64,000 nt of DNA. Source: Planctomycetia bacterium (GTDB taxonomy: Bacteria; Planctomycetota; GCA-002687715). Position numbers and translations under genes: made by a program. The notes beneath the pieces are model-generated. The model had not been told where the DNA came from. It was given only the letters and a program-made list of their open reading frames with translations, and ran no database searches. The stretch covers positions 19,962-83,961 of the forward strand of contig SXUL01000041.1 of NCBI GenBank assembly GCA_005790545.1, written 5' to 3'. Below are positions 16,664 through 25,401 of the stretch, piece after piece; the stretch's first letter is position 1; the number at the start of each line of letters is the position of its first letter.

Positions 16664-16813
16664 CCCGCCAGTGTGCTTTCTGATCTGCGGCGGGTCGGGA
16701 CCCGGAGCGCCCGTGCGACCTTGCGCGAATTGACATCGTGCGCTGTTGCACACCTGCAGGTGCATTCCGAAAGTCCGATCTGACAAGGGGATCCGCACGG
16801 TAGTCACACTGGC
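16664..16813 (+). ncRNA. Candidate structured RNA (small RNA or riboswitch)
   Basis: The 5' end predicted from the promoter is followed within 3 nt by GCCAGTGTG (16667-16675), perfectly complementary to CACACTGGC (16805-16813). Inside, CCGTGCG (16711-16717) pairs with CGCACGG (16794-16800) and CCTT (16719-16722) with AAGG (16785-16788). Local hairpins are GGGT/ACCC with flanks (16691-16704), GCGC/GCGC (16723-16743) and TGCAC/GTGCA (16747-16764). The fold is a closed ~150-nt molecule with nested helices. It does not match the SRP RNA core, and I find no match to a known riboswitch. Pairing is seen; function is inferred. Confidence 0.45.
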
Positions 16814-16873
16814 TCGCCTGGCATCGCGCTTGCGTGGTGCACGGTCGAGTTGAGCGTTGATCGAGTCAGGTTG

Positions 16874-16891
16874 CGAGTTCACGCGAACTCG
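16874..16891 (+). promoter_or_regulatory. Perfect hairpin before the lipoprotein start
   Basis: CGAGTTC-ACGC-GAACTCG is a 7-bp perfect stem with a 4-nt loop, 30 nt before the ATG at 16922. No U-run follows. It could be an operator or an mRNA hairpin. Confidence 0.35.
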
Positions 16892-16921
16892 TACCGCTGG
16901 AAAGATGGAGTTCCGGAAGAG

Positions 16922-19660
16922 ATGAAGAGCAAAATTGAGCGCCACGCGCGCATCGGATTCCTCGCCCTGAGCCTCGTGACTGCATCGGCGATTTTCCTCG
17001 CAGGCTGCGGTGGTGGCGGAGACGAAGGCGGGATACCCGCCGGAAGCAACGTCCTCATGCGCATCGAGGCCGCGGGCATCTCAACGCCTCTCTGGCAGAA
17101 CATCGCGGGAACGCCCGTGCTGCCGCCAGGCTGCATCAGCCCCGTGTACCTGAACTCGACCATCGTGTTCACCTTCGGCGACGGGGTGAATCCCGCCAGC
17201 CTGCCTCAAGCAGGCGTGGCCTCGGGCTCCATCAACATCATGACGGTGCCGGCGGGTGGCGCGCCAACGCCGGCGCTGGGCACATTCGCGGTTCAGGACG
17301 ATCCGTCCCTGCCGACGGGCAACAACCGACGCGTGCTGTTCCTGCCGAGCGCACCGACGGATCCGAACAACCCCACGGTCGCCGGCTTCCTCACGAACAG
17401 CCAGTACAGCATCACTGTGCCTTCGGGCGCGAGTGGTGGCCAGAGCGTCACCTTCGGTGGCGTTTCTCTCAGCAACAGTGGCAGCACGTGCTTCCTCACC
17501 TGCAGCCCGCCCCCGGCGAACCCCACAGCTTGCTTCACGGATCCGGTAGTGGGGAGTCCCTATGTGGCCTCCACCATGCCAGCGATGTCGGACCCTTCGC
17601 CCACCCCCATTCAGCCCGCGAGCATCGCGAACAACACGGTGAGCATCTTCTTCTCCGAGCCCATCGCGCCAGCGAACGTGGATCTTGCGAACATCAAGTT
17701 GATTCGCCTGCCCTCAGGTGCCCAAGTTCCCGGAACACTGGTCTTCTATCAGGCGGGTTCACCGCAAGCGAATCAGGGCGGCGCCAACGGTGCGCGCATC
17801 GATTACATCGCCTCGTCATTGCTGCTCGCAAACACGCAGTACGAAATCGTCGTCTCGAATGCCGTGCGCGACTTCGGCAGCAACGCTGTGACCATGTGGC
17901 CTGCGGGCACACCTCCCACACAAACGCGCCGCCTGTTCTCCACGGTGCCAGTGCCCTTCTGCCCCGCCCCCACCATCGTGGAAAACTTCAGCACGACCGT
18001 GAACCGCTTCACGACCACGGGCGTGGTGCAGTGGAACGGAGGGCCTGGTGCACAGCTCACGACCACCCTGCCGACGCAGTACGTCGGCACGGGCAACTTC
18101 GGCGCCATGAACTTCAACGCGGGTGCGCACACTCTCGACACCGGCATGCCCAACAGCTCTGGTTTCAGTCAGGGTGTGTGGGACACGACCGCGGTGACAG
18201 TCAATGCGGGCGCCATCGTGCGCATCATCGGCACGGGCACCAACAACGCAAACACGTCTCAGGTGGGTTGGACCCAAGGCGGCCTGCCGCTGACCATCAA
18301 TCGCGGCAATCTCGCGAACAAGTTCCCCGCGCACATTCGCTGCCGAGGCGCCGTGCTCATCAACGGGCAGCTCAATGGCACCGCCGGCTCCAATGCAACC
18401 GCAAGCTTTGCCTACGGTGCGGCCGAGCAAGGCCCGCGCATCGGCAACTTCAACAACGGCACCGGCGTCTCGCCAAACATCGTTGCCGGCGGAACAGGTG
18501 GTCCCGGTGCGGGTGAAGGTGGTCGTGCATCGCAGTCTGGCGCCATCCGCACGGTGAAGGGCGAGCCCGGTTACGGCGCACCCTATGCCGGCGCGCAAAA
18601 CGTCGGACCGACCGGCGCCAATCCGCTCTACGGCGGTGGCGACGGCGGCGTCGGGAACTTCAGGAGCGGCACTGGCGGCCAGCCTGGTGACCTCGGTGGT
18701 CTCGGTGGCGCAGGTGGCTCGGCCTTCCAGGCCGGCGCCGTTGGCGGCCCCTACAGCACGATCGCCACGGGCTGTCAGGCCTTCTCGCCCACATCCGGGA
18801 CACCGGGCTATGTGCCCGCCCAACCTGCCGGCCAGCCGTCGGGATTCGCGATTCCCATCAGCATCCAAGGTGCCGGCAGCGGCGGCGGTGGTGGCGGTGA
18901 TCGCTTTGAAACGGCCACCCCGCCTGCCAGCGACGATCAAGGTGGCGGTGGCGGTGGCGGCGGCGGCATTCGTATCAGCGCCGTCAACGACATCACCATC
19001 GGATCGACCGGCATCATCGCCATGAATGGCGTCGGCGGTGCCGTGGGCAGCACATTCTTCGGTGGCGCAGGCGGCGGAGGGTCGGGCGGACAGATCTGGC
19101 TGCAGTCCTTCAGCAATGTGATCATCGCGACATCCGCCAACATGACCGTGAACGTCGGCAACGGCGCGAGCACCTGCGGCGATCAGGCTTCGGGTCGCGG
19201 CGGCCTCGGCCTCTACCAGTTCGAAGACGCGGACGGCCTCATCTCCACCAGCTTCATCGGTGCGCTGCCTCCCCCGCAAAACGTGAATGTCATCACGGCG
19301 ACATTCCCCTATGGATTGACGATCTCCGGCAGTGCCACGTCAAACTTCTTCGATCTTGGCTACGGAGACCCGGACATCACCAACATCATTACGCAGTCCA
19401 GTCTTGGCACCGCACCCGGCGCCGTCGTGGACATCACCTTCCAAGGGGCCTTCGAAGCACTCTCCGGTGGTGGCGCCGATCCGGCCACGCTCTCCGCTCC
19501 GGTGAGCGCGGCGAACTTCAACCAACTCGACGGATACCGCTACATCCGCTTCAACGTCAACATCAGCTACAGCACGCAGGCCTTGCTGCAACCCGTGGCT
19601 CCGACGTTGCCGTCCGTCTCGAACTTTTCCATCAGCTTCAACACACCCACCTGCCCCTGA
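16922..19660 (+). CDS. Large glycine-rich lipoprotein with SbsA-like Ig domains
   Basis: 912 aa from the ATG at 16922, which gives a lipoprotein signal ending FLAGC followed by a GGGG spacer. Residues about 30-340 contain two beta domains of the SbsA Ig-like (Big_5) kind, shown by NTVSIFFSEPIAPANVDLANI and TQYEIVVSNAVRDFGSNAV. Residues about 500-770 are very Gly-rich with runs of six to nine Gly and beta-helix-like rungs (ITIGSTGIIAMNGVGGAV, VIIATSANMTVNVGNG). The last ~120 residues are a separate beta domain. It is probably an outer-surface structural or adhesive protein. It is followed by a strong terminator and an intergenic repeat. Confidence 0.85.
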   Translation: MKSKIERHARIGFLALSLVTASAIFLAGCGGGGDEGGIPAGSNVLMRIEAAGISTPLWQNIAGTPVLPPGCISPVYLNSTIVFTFGDGVNPASLPQAGVASGSINIMTVPAGGAPTPALGTFAVQDDPSLPTGNNRRVLFLPSAPTDPNNPTVAGFLTNSQYSITVPSGASGGQSVTFGGVSLSNSGSTCFLTCSPPPANPTACFTDPVVGSPYVASTMPAMSDPSPTPIQPASIANNTVSIFFSEPIAPANVDLANIKLIRLPSGAQVPGTLVFYQAGSPQANQGGANGARIDYIASSLLLANTQYEIVVSNAVRDFGSNAVTMWPAGTPPTQTRRLFSTVPVPFCPAPTIVENFSTTVNRFTTTGVVQWNGGPGAQLTTTLPTQYVGTGNFGAMNFNAGAHTLDTGMPNSSGFSQGVWDTTAVTVNAGAIVRIIGTGTNNANTSQVGWTQGGLPLTINRGNLANKFPAHIRCRGAVLINGQLNGTAGSNATASFAYGAAEQGPRIGNFNNGTGVSPNIVAGGTGGPGAGEGGRASQSGAIRTVKGEPGYGAPYAGAQNVGPTGANPLYGGGDGGVGNFRSGTGGQPGDLGGLGGAGGSAFQAGAVGGPYSTIATGCQAFSPTSGTPGYVPAQPAGQPSGFAIPISIQGAGSGGGGGGDRFETATPPASDDQGGGGGGGGGIRISAVNDITIGSTGIIAMNGVGGAVGSTFFGGAGGGGSGGQIWLQSFSNVIIATSANMTVNVGNGASTCGDQASGRGGLGLYQFEDADGLISTSFIGALPPPQNVNVITATFPYGLTISGSATSNFFDLGYGDPDITNIITQSSLGTAPGAVVDITFQGAFEALSGGGADPATLSAPVSAANFNQLDGYRYIRFNVNISYSTQALLQPVAPTLPSVSNFSISFNTPTCP

Positions 19661-19676
19661 GGCCGGGTGCGATTGC

Positions 19677-19718
19677 GCGGCCCCCGTCGGCACTGCTGAC
19701 GGGGGCCGCGTGCGTTTT
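19677..19718 (+). terminator. Strong intrinsic terminator
   Basis: GCGGCCCCCGTC (19677-19688) pairs perfectly over 12 bp with GACGGGGGCCGC (19698-19709), with a 9-nt loop. TTTT follows at 19715-19718. It ends the lipoprotein transcript. Confidence 0.75.
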
Positions 19719-19765
19719 GAGTACATCCGCGCTGCGCGTGATGCAGATGCCTCCGCGCGGCGAGT

Positions 19766-19895
19766 GATGGGTGTCGGCGTCACGCGGCACTACTCGCTCG
19801 CCTGCGCCGTAGCGGCACGTAGCGCATGGGGTCCCGCTGAGCAGAGCCTTCGAGTGCATCCGAGCGGCTCTGCGAAGCGGGATCACCCCATGCGC
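19766..19895 (+). repeat. Modular intergenic repeat, copy A
   Basis: Module 1 (19766-19791, beginning GATGGGTGTCGGCGTCACGC) recurs at 49726-49751 with one mismatch. Module 2 (19831-19868, beginning GTCCCGCTGAGCAGAGCC) recurs at 63550-63587 without a mismatch. Here module 2 is the 5' arm and loop of a long hairpin: GCGCATGGGGT/ACCCCATGCGC, CCCGCT/AGCGGG and CAGAGCC/GGCTCTG (19822-19895). Confidence 0.75.
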
Positions 19896-19971
19896 GGAGC
19901 GTCCCCCGATGCATGTTGCAGCGCCTACGCGCAGCCGCGCTGGGGCGCCTCGGCTCGCAGGTCGGGGCAAC

Positions 19972-21009
19972 TCAGGTACCGATGATGCGGTCGAAAAGGG
20001 TCCGCGCTGCCACGGGATCATTCACCCCCGTGAGGAGCGCGCGGCCATCTTCGAAGAGCGTGAAGTGCACGCCTTCAGCTTCGAAGTGCAGCACCCAGTC
20101 GTTCTGCTTGACCTGGTGAAAGCGCGCAAGCCGTTCTGCGAGAACGCCGAGTTCCACGCGCAGCGGGCTGGCGGGTCGGAGTTGCACGGAATGGCGACCA
20201 CAGAGGACCGCCGTCCTGCTGCTGGCGGCTGCCTCCGCAAACGGAAACTTCCTCTCCGCGCAGCAGGGGCAATCCGCTCGGGGTGCGGCTGCAGCGCCGA
20301 GTTCGAAACAGCGCCACGGCCAGAGCTCGAAACGCAGCAACGAGCGCCGCACAGCCGCACGCGCACCGGTGAGAAACTTGAGTGCCTCTGCAGCTTGCAC
20401 GCTGGCGACAAGCATGGCCGCCGGAGCGATGATCCCCGCTGTCTCGCAGGTCTCGAGTGTTCCAGGCGGTGGTGGATCGGGAAAGAGACAGCGCAGGCAT
20501 GGCGTTTCGCCAGGCACGATGTTCGCTGTCATCCCGCTCGACCCCACGCACGCGCCATAGATCCATGGCATGGCAGCACGCACGCAAAGGTCGTTGATGA
20601 GGTAGCGCGTCTCGAGGTTGTCCGTTCCATCGAGCACCAGCTCGACGTCCGCGAGAAGCTCAGGTGCGGTCGCCGGGGTGAACTCGGTCACGCAAGGAAC
20701 GAGCTTCACCAGCGGGTTGAAGGCGGCAAGGTGGTGCGCCAAGGCCGCGGCTTTGGGCAGGCGTCGCTCGACATCCTCATTCGTGTAGGTGGACTGGCGC
20801 CCGAGATTCGTGGCATCAACCACATCGCGATCCACAAGCACAAGAGTGCCCACACCAGAGCGGACGAGCATCTCCGCCAGCCCGGCCCCGAGGGCCCCGC
20901 AGCCAACCAGCAGGATGCGCGCGGCTCCGAGACGCTCCTGCCCGGCGGGGCCGATGAGCGGGAAGCGCACCTGCCGGGAGTAGCGCGTGGCCGTGTCAGG
21001 GGAGTCCAT
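19972..21009 (-). CDS. ThiF/MoeB-family adenylyltransferase
   Basis: 345 aa from the ATG at 21009 (MDSPDTATRYSRQVRF, the typical opening of the family). The nucleotide-binding loop GCGALG is at 36-41 with the acidic DRD at 60-62. The UBA-type catalytic Cys is C188 in ETCETAGIIAP, and zinc is held by CLRC (C171, C174) and CPCC (C247, C250). These enzymes adenylate the C terminus of ThiS or MoaD-like carriers for thiamine or molybdopterin sulfur transfer. The last ~60 residues (DWVLHFEAEGVHFTLFEDGRALL) form an extra domain in place of a rhodanese. No thi or moa genes are in the window, so the partner carrier is unknown. Confidence 0.9.
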   Translation of the reverse strand: MDSPDTATRYSRQVRFPLIGPAGQERLGAARILLVGCGALGAGLAEMLVRSGVGTLVLVDRDVVDATNLGRQSTYTNEDVERRLPKAAALAHHLAAFNPLVKLVPCVTEFTPATAPELLADVELVLDGTDNLETRYLINDLCVRAAMPWIYGACVGSSGMTANIVPGETPCLRCLFPDPPPPGTLETCETAGIIAPAAMLVASVQAAEALKFLTGARAAVRRSLLRFELWPWRCFELGAAAAPRADCPCCAERKFPFAEAAASSRTAVLCGRHSVQLRPASPLRVELGVLAERLARFHQVKQNDWVLHFEAEGVHFTLFEDGRALLTGVNDPVAARTLFDRIIGT

Positions 21010-21038
21010 GGTGGAGGAATCCGGAGGCGCACCGTACC

Positions 21039-22073
21039 ATGCGCCCAACGCGCGCATGCTGCGCGCCACGAGGCGAGCCCGTGATCGCAGATTCATCGAG
21101 CCACTTCAAAACGTTCCGGGTGCTCTGGTTCCCGATTTCAGTGAACGCCATTCTTCTTGGGGCGGCCAGCATCACGCTCTTCCACCTCGGCACCACGCTG
21201 CTGGCGGCCCTCGCCGGTGATGCAGCATCCGCCGGGCGTCATTCGGCGGATTTTCTCGGCCACTTCCTGAGCGTGGTTCAGCTCGATGGCCTGCCACCCA
21301 GTGCGGAGCTGTTCATCTTCAGCACGCAGTGCGTGCTGGCACTTGCACTCTGGTCGCTCATCGGAGTTGCCATCTGCCGCGTGCTGGCGCTCCGCATCTG
21401 CCGCGACGAATACTGCTCCATGCGCGACGCTCTCGGCTACGCCTGGCGTGTGCGCAGAACTGGCATCCTCTTCCCGCTCGCCATCGCGTTGCCCATGCTC
21501 GTTCTCGCGGGGTTCAACGCTCTCGCCGGGCTCGTGTTCCAGATCCCCTGGGCTGGCTGGCTGCTCTCGGCGCTGCTGCTCCCTCTCACGTTGCTCGCAT
21601 CGCTCCTGCTGGTGATCATCGCCATCGGAGCGTTCTTCTCGCTCGGCCTCGTGCCCGCATCCATCGCCATCGAGCGCCGTGGCACGTACGACTCCATCGG
21701 CAAGGCCTTCAACTACCTCCTCGCGCGCCCCCTGGTCGTCATTGCCAACGCGACGCTGGTCGGCGGACTGCTGTGGATCCTCTTCGATCTTTTCATCACG
21801 CGCGGAATTGTCGGGCAGGTGCTGCAATTGAGCGCCACACCCTTCTTCCCGAACGAAACCTACGAAGCCATCCTGCGCGGCCAGGTCGATGGGCTCGAAG
21901 GCTTCCAGTGGTTCTGTGCACAGTTGCACCATCTCGTCATGGTGCTCTTCGATGTGCTGCTGCGGGGCCTGTTCGTGAGCCTCGCCCTCGGCGCTTCGAC
22001 GGCTCTCTTCCTCGTACTGCGGCGGGATATCGACGGTCTCGACGAGGCCGAACTCGCGCGCGAACCGGAGTGA
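21039..22073 (+). CDS. Polytopic membrane protein of unknown function
   Basis: 344 aa from the ATG at 21039, which has GGAGG 11 nt upstream; a GTG at 21081 (330 aa) is an alternative that avoids a Cys/Arg-rich N terminus. About six transmembrane helices are visible, including LAIALPMLVLAGFNALAGLVF and LLPLTLLASLLLVIIAIGAFF. Conserved-looking amphipathic segments between helices (SMRDALGYAWRVRR, TYDSIGKAFNYLLARP) resemble membrane proteins in which such loops lie on the cytoplasmic face. It is divergent from the ThiF-like gene and convergent with the plsC operon. I do not recognise the family. Confidence 0.75.
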   Translation: MRPTRACCAPRGEPVIADSSSHFKTFRVLWFPISVNAILLGAASITLFHLGTTLLAALAGDAASAGRHSADFLGHFLSVVQLDGLPPSAELFIFSTQCVLALALWSLIGVAICRVLALRICRDEYCSMRDALGYAWRVRRTGILFPLAIALPMLVLAGFNALAGLVFQIPWAGWLLSALLLPLTLLASLLLVIIAIGAFFSLGLVPASIAIERRGTYDSIGKAFNYLLARPLVVIANATLVGGLLWILFDLFITRGIVGQVLQLSATPFFPNETYEAILRGQVDGLEGFQWFCAQLHHLVMVLFDVLLRGLFVSLALGASTALFLVLRRDIDGLDEAELAREPE

Positions 22074-22082
22074 GGCAGGCGC

Positions 22083-22676
22083 TCAGGCGCCGCGCACGCA
22101 GTTGACGAGGTTGCCGAGCTTGATCCGCTGGAATCCCGGCAGCGGAGGCACGTACAGCGCCGTATCCGGTGCCAGCACGACCTGATCCACGGCCTCGCCG
22201 TGCAGTTCCAGCGCTACGAGCAGCTCTTCGGCCAGCGTGCCGTGCGGTATTCCGGCGCCGACGGGACCGAGCCCCCTGCCGATGAGCACCACGCCCTGGG
22301 ATTCATGCGCGAGAGCCTGGCAGGCTGCCCCGAGCAACGCGAGTTCCACATCCTTGAAGGTGATGCCGCCTTCGCTCTTCTCAGGATGACTGCAATCGAG
22401 CCCGGTGAGGACCCGACCGGGTCCCGCGCCGAAGCACTCGCAGGAGAATGCGAGGGCCTTGCTGCCGTGAACGCGCGCAGTCCCTCGGGCGCGACGCACC
22501 GCTCCGCGCGGCACCTCGGCGAGCCATGCAGCAAGTTCCGCCAGACCCGCAGCGGGGAGCGCGTCTCCTTCTGCTGCGAGGCTCTCAAGGCGCAAGGTTC
22601 CCGCACCGCTTGCAAAGGCCTCGAGGAGCGCGCGCGGCCCGGCACTGAAATGTCCGGCAAGGATGTGAGCCTGCAT
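22083..22676 (-). CDS. Hypothetical protein in the plsC-fumC-algH operon
   Basis: 197 aa, soluble, with no signal peptide or membrane helix. The sequence alternates Gly/Ala-rich strands and helices (ELALLGAACQALAHESQGVVLIGRGLGPVG), suggesting an alpha/beta fold. It contains three cysteines, two as CEC in the centre, and ends LVNCVRGA. The ATG shares one base with the algH stop (TGATG), so it is the fourth gene of a translationally coupled operon. I do not recognise the family. Confidence 0.75.
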   Translation of the reverse strand: MQAHILAGHFSAGPRALLEAFASGAGTLRLESLAAEGDALPAAGLAELAAWLAEVPRGAVRRARGTARVHGSKALAFSCECFGAGPGRVLTGLDCSHPEKSEGGITFKDVELALLGAACQALAHESQGVVLIGRGLGPVGAGIPHGTLAEELLVALELHGEAVDQVVLAPDTALYVPPLPGFQRIKLGNLVNCVRGA

Positions 22677-23254
22677 CAGTTCTGGCGTGCCTTGTTGATG
22701 AATTGAGGGTCACGTCCGCCGGGCAATACCGCGCGGAGCGACATCTCCGCCCACAGATCAGTGTCGCTGCCGAAGGGCGCCTCGGGGCCGCAGGGCACGA
22801 CGACCCAGGAACGCTCGCTGATCTCCGCTTGCAATTGTCCGGTGCCCCAGCCGGCGTAACCCGCGAAGCAGCGGTAGTGGCGCCCCTCAGGGTCCTCGCC
22901 CACGGAGAAAAGCACGCGCGCCGCAAAGGCTGCGCCCTGGCCGAGCCAGAGGCCCTCCGCGACCTCCGTCGAGAGCGACGCGAGGGCTTCGATGCGGTGC
23001 AGCACCTGGAGTTCCTCCGGCTGTACCGGGCCGCCGAGCCACAGCTTCTCCGCGCGTTCCGTGGGCAGCCCGTTCAGGACTTCCGTGAGGTTCACCTTCA
23101 GCGGGCGGTTGAGCACGATGCCGAAGCTCCCGGCCTCCACGTGATGGCGGCCGATCAGGACAACCGTACGACTGAAGTTCGGGTCCTGCAGCGTGGGCGT
23201 CGCGACAAGCAGACGACCCGCTGCAGGCTGAAGTGAGCGCGAGAGGGCTCGCAT
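22676..23254 (-). CDS. AlgH/YqgE (UPF0301) family protein
   Basis: 192 aa from the ATG at 23254 (MRALSRSLQPAAGRLLVATP), 8 nt after the fumC stop. The family pattern is complete: GRLLVATPTLQDPNFSRTVVLI, GIVLNRPL, LWLGGPVQPEEL and a central FAGYAGWGTGQL. UPF0301 proteins are small cytoplasmic proteins. AlgH was named as a regulator of alginate genes in Pseudomonas, but the molecular role is unknown. The longer open frame upstream of this start runs antisense-like through fumC and is not coding. The stop overlaps the start of the next gene by one base. Confidence 0.93.
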   Translation of the reverse strand: MRALSRSLQPAAGRLLVATPTLQDPNFSRTVVLIGRHHVEAGSFGIVLNRPLKVNLTEVLNGLPTERAEKLWLGGPVQPEELQVLHRIEALASLSTEVAEGLWLGQGAAFAARVLFSVGEDPEGRHYRCFAGYAGWGTGQLQAEISERSWVVVPCGPEAPFGSDTDLWAEMSLRAVLPGGRDPQFINKARQN

Positions 23255-23262
23255 CGCGCCGC

Positions 23263-24669
23263 TCAGGCCTGATCCGGATGGATCATGTTGCGAGGATTGA
23301 GCACCTCGGCGAGTTTCTCGGGAGACAGCACGCCGCGTGCCAGGGCCACTTCGCGCACGGTCTTCTTCGTCTTGAAGGCCTCCTTCGCGATGTCGGCGGC
23401 ATTCTCGTAGCCGATGAGCGGTGCGAGGCTTGTGCACATCGCGAGCGAACTCTCGATGAGTCCCTCGCAGCGTTCGCGATCGACCGCGATACCGCGCACG
23501 CACTTCTCCTCCAGGGCGGTCACGGCGCCCGCCATCAACTCGATGCTCTCGAGAAGATTGAGTGCCATCACCGGAATCATCACGTTCAGCTCGAAGACGC
23601 CGCTCTGCCCGGCGATGCCGATGGTGACGTCGTTGCCCATCACTTGCGCCGCCACCATGGTCATGGCCTCGGCGATGACCGGATTCACCTTGCCCGGCAG
23701 GATGGATGAGCCGGGTTGCGTGGCGGGCAGCGCCAATTCGCCGATGCCGCAGCGCGGCCCCGACGAAAGCCAGCGGATGTCGTTGCTGATCTTCATCAGC
23801 GAAACCGCCACGACACGCAGGGCACCGCTCATTTCCACCATGGCGTCGCGCGAGCCCTGCGCCTCGAAGTGGTTCTCTGCCTCCACCAGAGGCAGTTTGG
23901 TGGCGCTCGCCATGCGCGCAATCGTCTGACGGGCGAAGTCCTTGTGCGTGTTGATGCCCGTGCCAACCGCCGTCCCGCCGAGCGCAAGTTCGCACAGGCG
24001 CGGCAGCGCGGCCTGGATGCGTTCGCGGCCGCGGCGCATCTGCATGGCCCAGCCCGCGAATTCCTGGCCGACTGTCACAGGCGTCGCATCCTGGAGGTGC
24101 GTGCGCCCGATCTTCATCACGTCGCCGAACTCGGCGGCCTTCGCGGAGAGCGTCTTCTCCAGCCGCTCGAGAGCAGGCAGCAGTGCCTCCGCAAGACGCA
24201 ACGCAGCCGCCAGATGGCTCGCCGTGGGGATCACGTCGTTGCTGGACTGCCCCATGTTCACATGGTCGTTTTGATGCACCGGGCGCTCCTTCGCCGGTAC
24301 CGTGCGCAGCCCCGCCAGTTCGTTCGCGCGCGTGGCGATGACCTCGTTGACGTGCATGTTGGTGCTGGTGCCGGAGCCGGTCTGGAACACGTCGAGAATG
24401 AACTCGGCATCCAGGAGCCCGGATTCCACTTCCGCGGCAGCCGCCACGATGAGCTTCAGCCGCTCGACCGGGAGACGCCCGAGAGCGTGATTGGTTTCCG
24501 CCGCGGAGCGCTTGATGAGCCCGAGCGCACGGATGAATGAACGCGGGAACCGCTTGCCACTGATGCCCTGGAAATTGAGATGTGCACGCTGCGTGGAGGC
24601 CGCAAAGTAGGCGTTCTCCGGCACCTGCATCTCGCCCATGCTGTCTCTCTCGCTGCGCATTCCACTCAT
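23263..24669 (-). CDS. fumC: Fumarate hydratase class II
   Basis: 468 aa, the usual FumC length. It hydrates fumarate to malate in the citric acid cycle. The family signature GSSILPGKVNP is present, as are FQTGSGTSTNMHVNEV and GRTHLQDATPVTVGQEF. The aspartase alternative is less likely given length and these motifs. The ATG overlaps the plsC stop by 4 nt (ATGA), and algH follows 8 nt after the stop. The position between lipid acylation and a YqgE gene has no obvious pathway logic. Confidence 0.95.
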   Translation of the reverse strand: MSGMRSERDSMGEMQVPENAYFAASTQRAHLNFQGISGKRFPRSFIRALGLIKRSAAETNHALGRLPVERLKLIVAAAAEVESGLLDAEFILDVFQTGSGTSTNMHVNEVIATRANELAGLRTVPAKERPVHQNDHVNMGQSSNDVIPTASHLAAALRLAEALLPALERLEKTLSAKAAEFGDVMKIGRTHLQDATPVTVGQEFAGWAMQMRRGRERIQAALPRLCELALGGTAVGTGINTHKDFARQTIARMASATKLPLVEAENHFEAQGSRDAMVEMSGALRVVAVSLMKISNDIRWLSSGPRCGIGELALPATQPGSSILPGKVNPVIAEAMTMVAAQVMGNDVTIGIAGQSGVFELNVMIPVMALNLLESIELMAGAVTALEEKCVRGIAVDRERCEGLIESSLAMCTSLAPLIGYENAADIAKEAFKTKKTVREVALARGVLSPEKLAEVLNPRNMIHPDQA

Positions 24670-25394
24670 GTGTTCACCTCTCGTTCCGCGCGCGGCTTGC
24701 CGCCCGCAGACATCCCTTCTTCATTGACCCAACGACTCGCGATGTCCGAATGCACCCGCTCGAGCACCCCGGCCGCATCCATGCCATCGGCAAGCACGAA
24801 TGCGGGGCCGAATTCCACGAGCACACGGCGCCGGAACCAGCGCGCCGGAGCATACGCAATCGATACTGGCTGGACGTGCACCGGCGTACCGAGGGCGTGC
24901 ACCCGCAGCGCACTCTCCACTTCCAGGGTGCTCTTGAAGGGACGGAGCGCGCTGCCGTCACGCGTGCCTTCGGGGTAGACCACCAGCACGCCGCCCTTCA
25001 GCAGCACCTGTGCGCGCGTTGCCTCCGCCGCGTCATTCACTGTGCGCATGCGCTGGAGCGCCTCTTCGCGTCGGCCGGTCTTTTCCGCGATGCGGCGCAC
25101 GTCCTTCGGACGCATCACCGGAAAGCCGCCGAGCTTTTGCAGTAATGGTGCCACCGGCCCGAGGAAGCGGTAGCCCTCGAACGAGCCCATCTGGAAGAAC
25201 GGGATTCGTCCGTCCCTGACTTTGGTGATGTGACCGATGAGCAGGATGTCGAAACTGCTCGCGTGCTTGGCCGCGATGAGCAGCGCTCCTTTGGGCAGCG
25301 CCTCACCACGCACTTCCAGCGCGAGCTTCAGGCGCCAGTACCAGCGACAAGGCGTCTCGCACAGAAACCAGAGTGCCGGACTCGTTCGCAACAT
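24666..25394 (-). CDS. 1-acylglycerol-3-phosphate acyltransferase (PlsC family)
   Basis: 242 aa, membrane-associated. It carries the HX4D catalytic motif (H44 to D49 in KHASSFD) and the substrate motif YPEGTR near residue 140, plus an FFQMGSFEGYRFLGP block II equivalent. It should add the second acyl chain to lysophosphatidate in phospholipid synthesis. The N terminus (MLRTSPALWFLCETPCRWYWRL) is an interfacial helix. TATCAA ends 7 nt before the ATG, so the operon message is probably leaderless. It heads the operon plsC-fumC-algH-hypothetical. Confidence 0.93.
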   Translation of the reverse strand: MLRTSPALWFLCETPCRWYWRLKLALEVRGEALPKGALLIAAKHASSFDILLIGHITKVRDGRIPFFQMGSFEGYRFLGPVAPLLQKLGGFPVMRPKDVRRIAEKTGRREEALQRMRTVNDAAEATRAQVLLKGGVLVVYPEGTRDGSALRPFKSTLEVESALRVHALGTPVHVQPVSIAYAPARWFRRRVLVEFGPAFVLADGMDAAGVLERVHSDIASRWVNEEGMSAGGKPRAEREVNT

Positions 25395-25401
25395 CCAGCA
25401 C

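Larger units (their letters stand above)
16531..16921 (+). other. 391-bp intergenic region with promoter and RNA structure
   Basis: The region lies between the divergent QueD-like gene and the glycine-rich lipoprotein gene. It holds a -10-like TAGCAT for the minus-strand gene (16552-16557), a good plus-strand promoter (16630-16657), a long foldable leader (16664-16813) and a perfect hairpin (16874-16891). I see no protein-coding frame of note. Confidence 0.6.
19661..19971 (+). other. 311-bp intergenic region with terminator and repeat
   Basis: This stretch between convergent genes holds an intrinsic terminator (19677-19718), repeat copy A and a long imperfect hairpin (19822-19895). Short open frames here are repeat sequence, not convincing genes. 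Confidence 0.65.

Noticed and set aside
16730..16735. TTGACA as a second promoter -35
   Set aside because: No acceptable -10 at 16-19 nt, and the sequence falls inside the predicted leader helices.
16664..16813. The structured RNA as SRP RNA, tmRNA or a known riboswitch
   Set aside because: The SRP GGAAGGAAGCAGCC-type core and tmRNA tRNA-like ends are absent, and I see no known aptamer consensus.
19766..19895. Repeats considered as a CRISPR array
   Set aside because: Only one copy of each module per site, no regular spacers and no cas genes.
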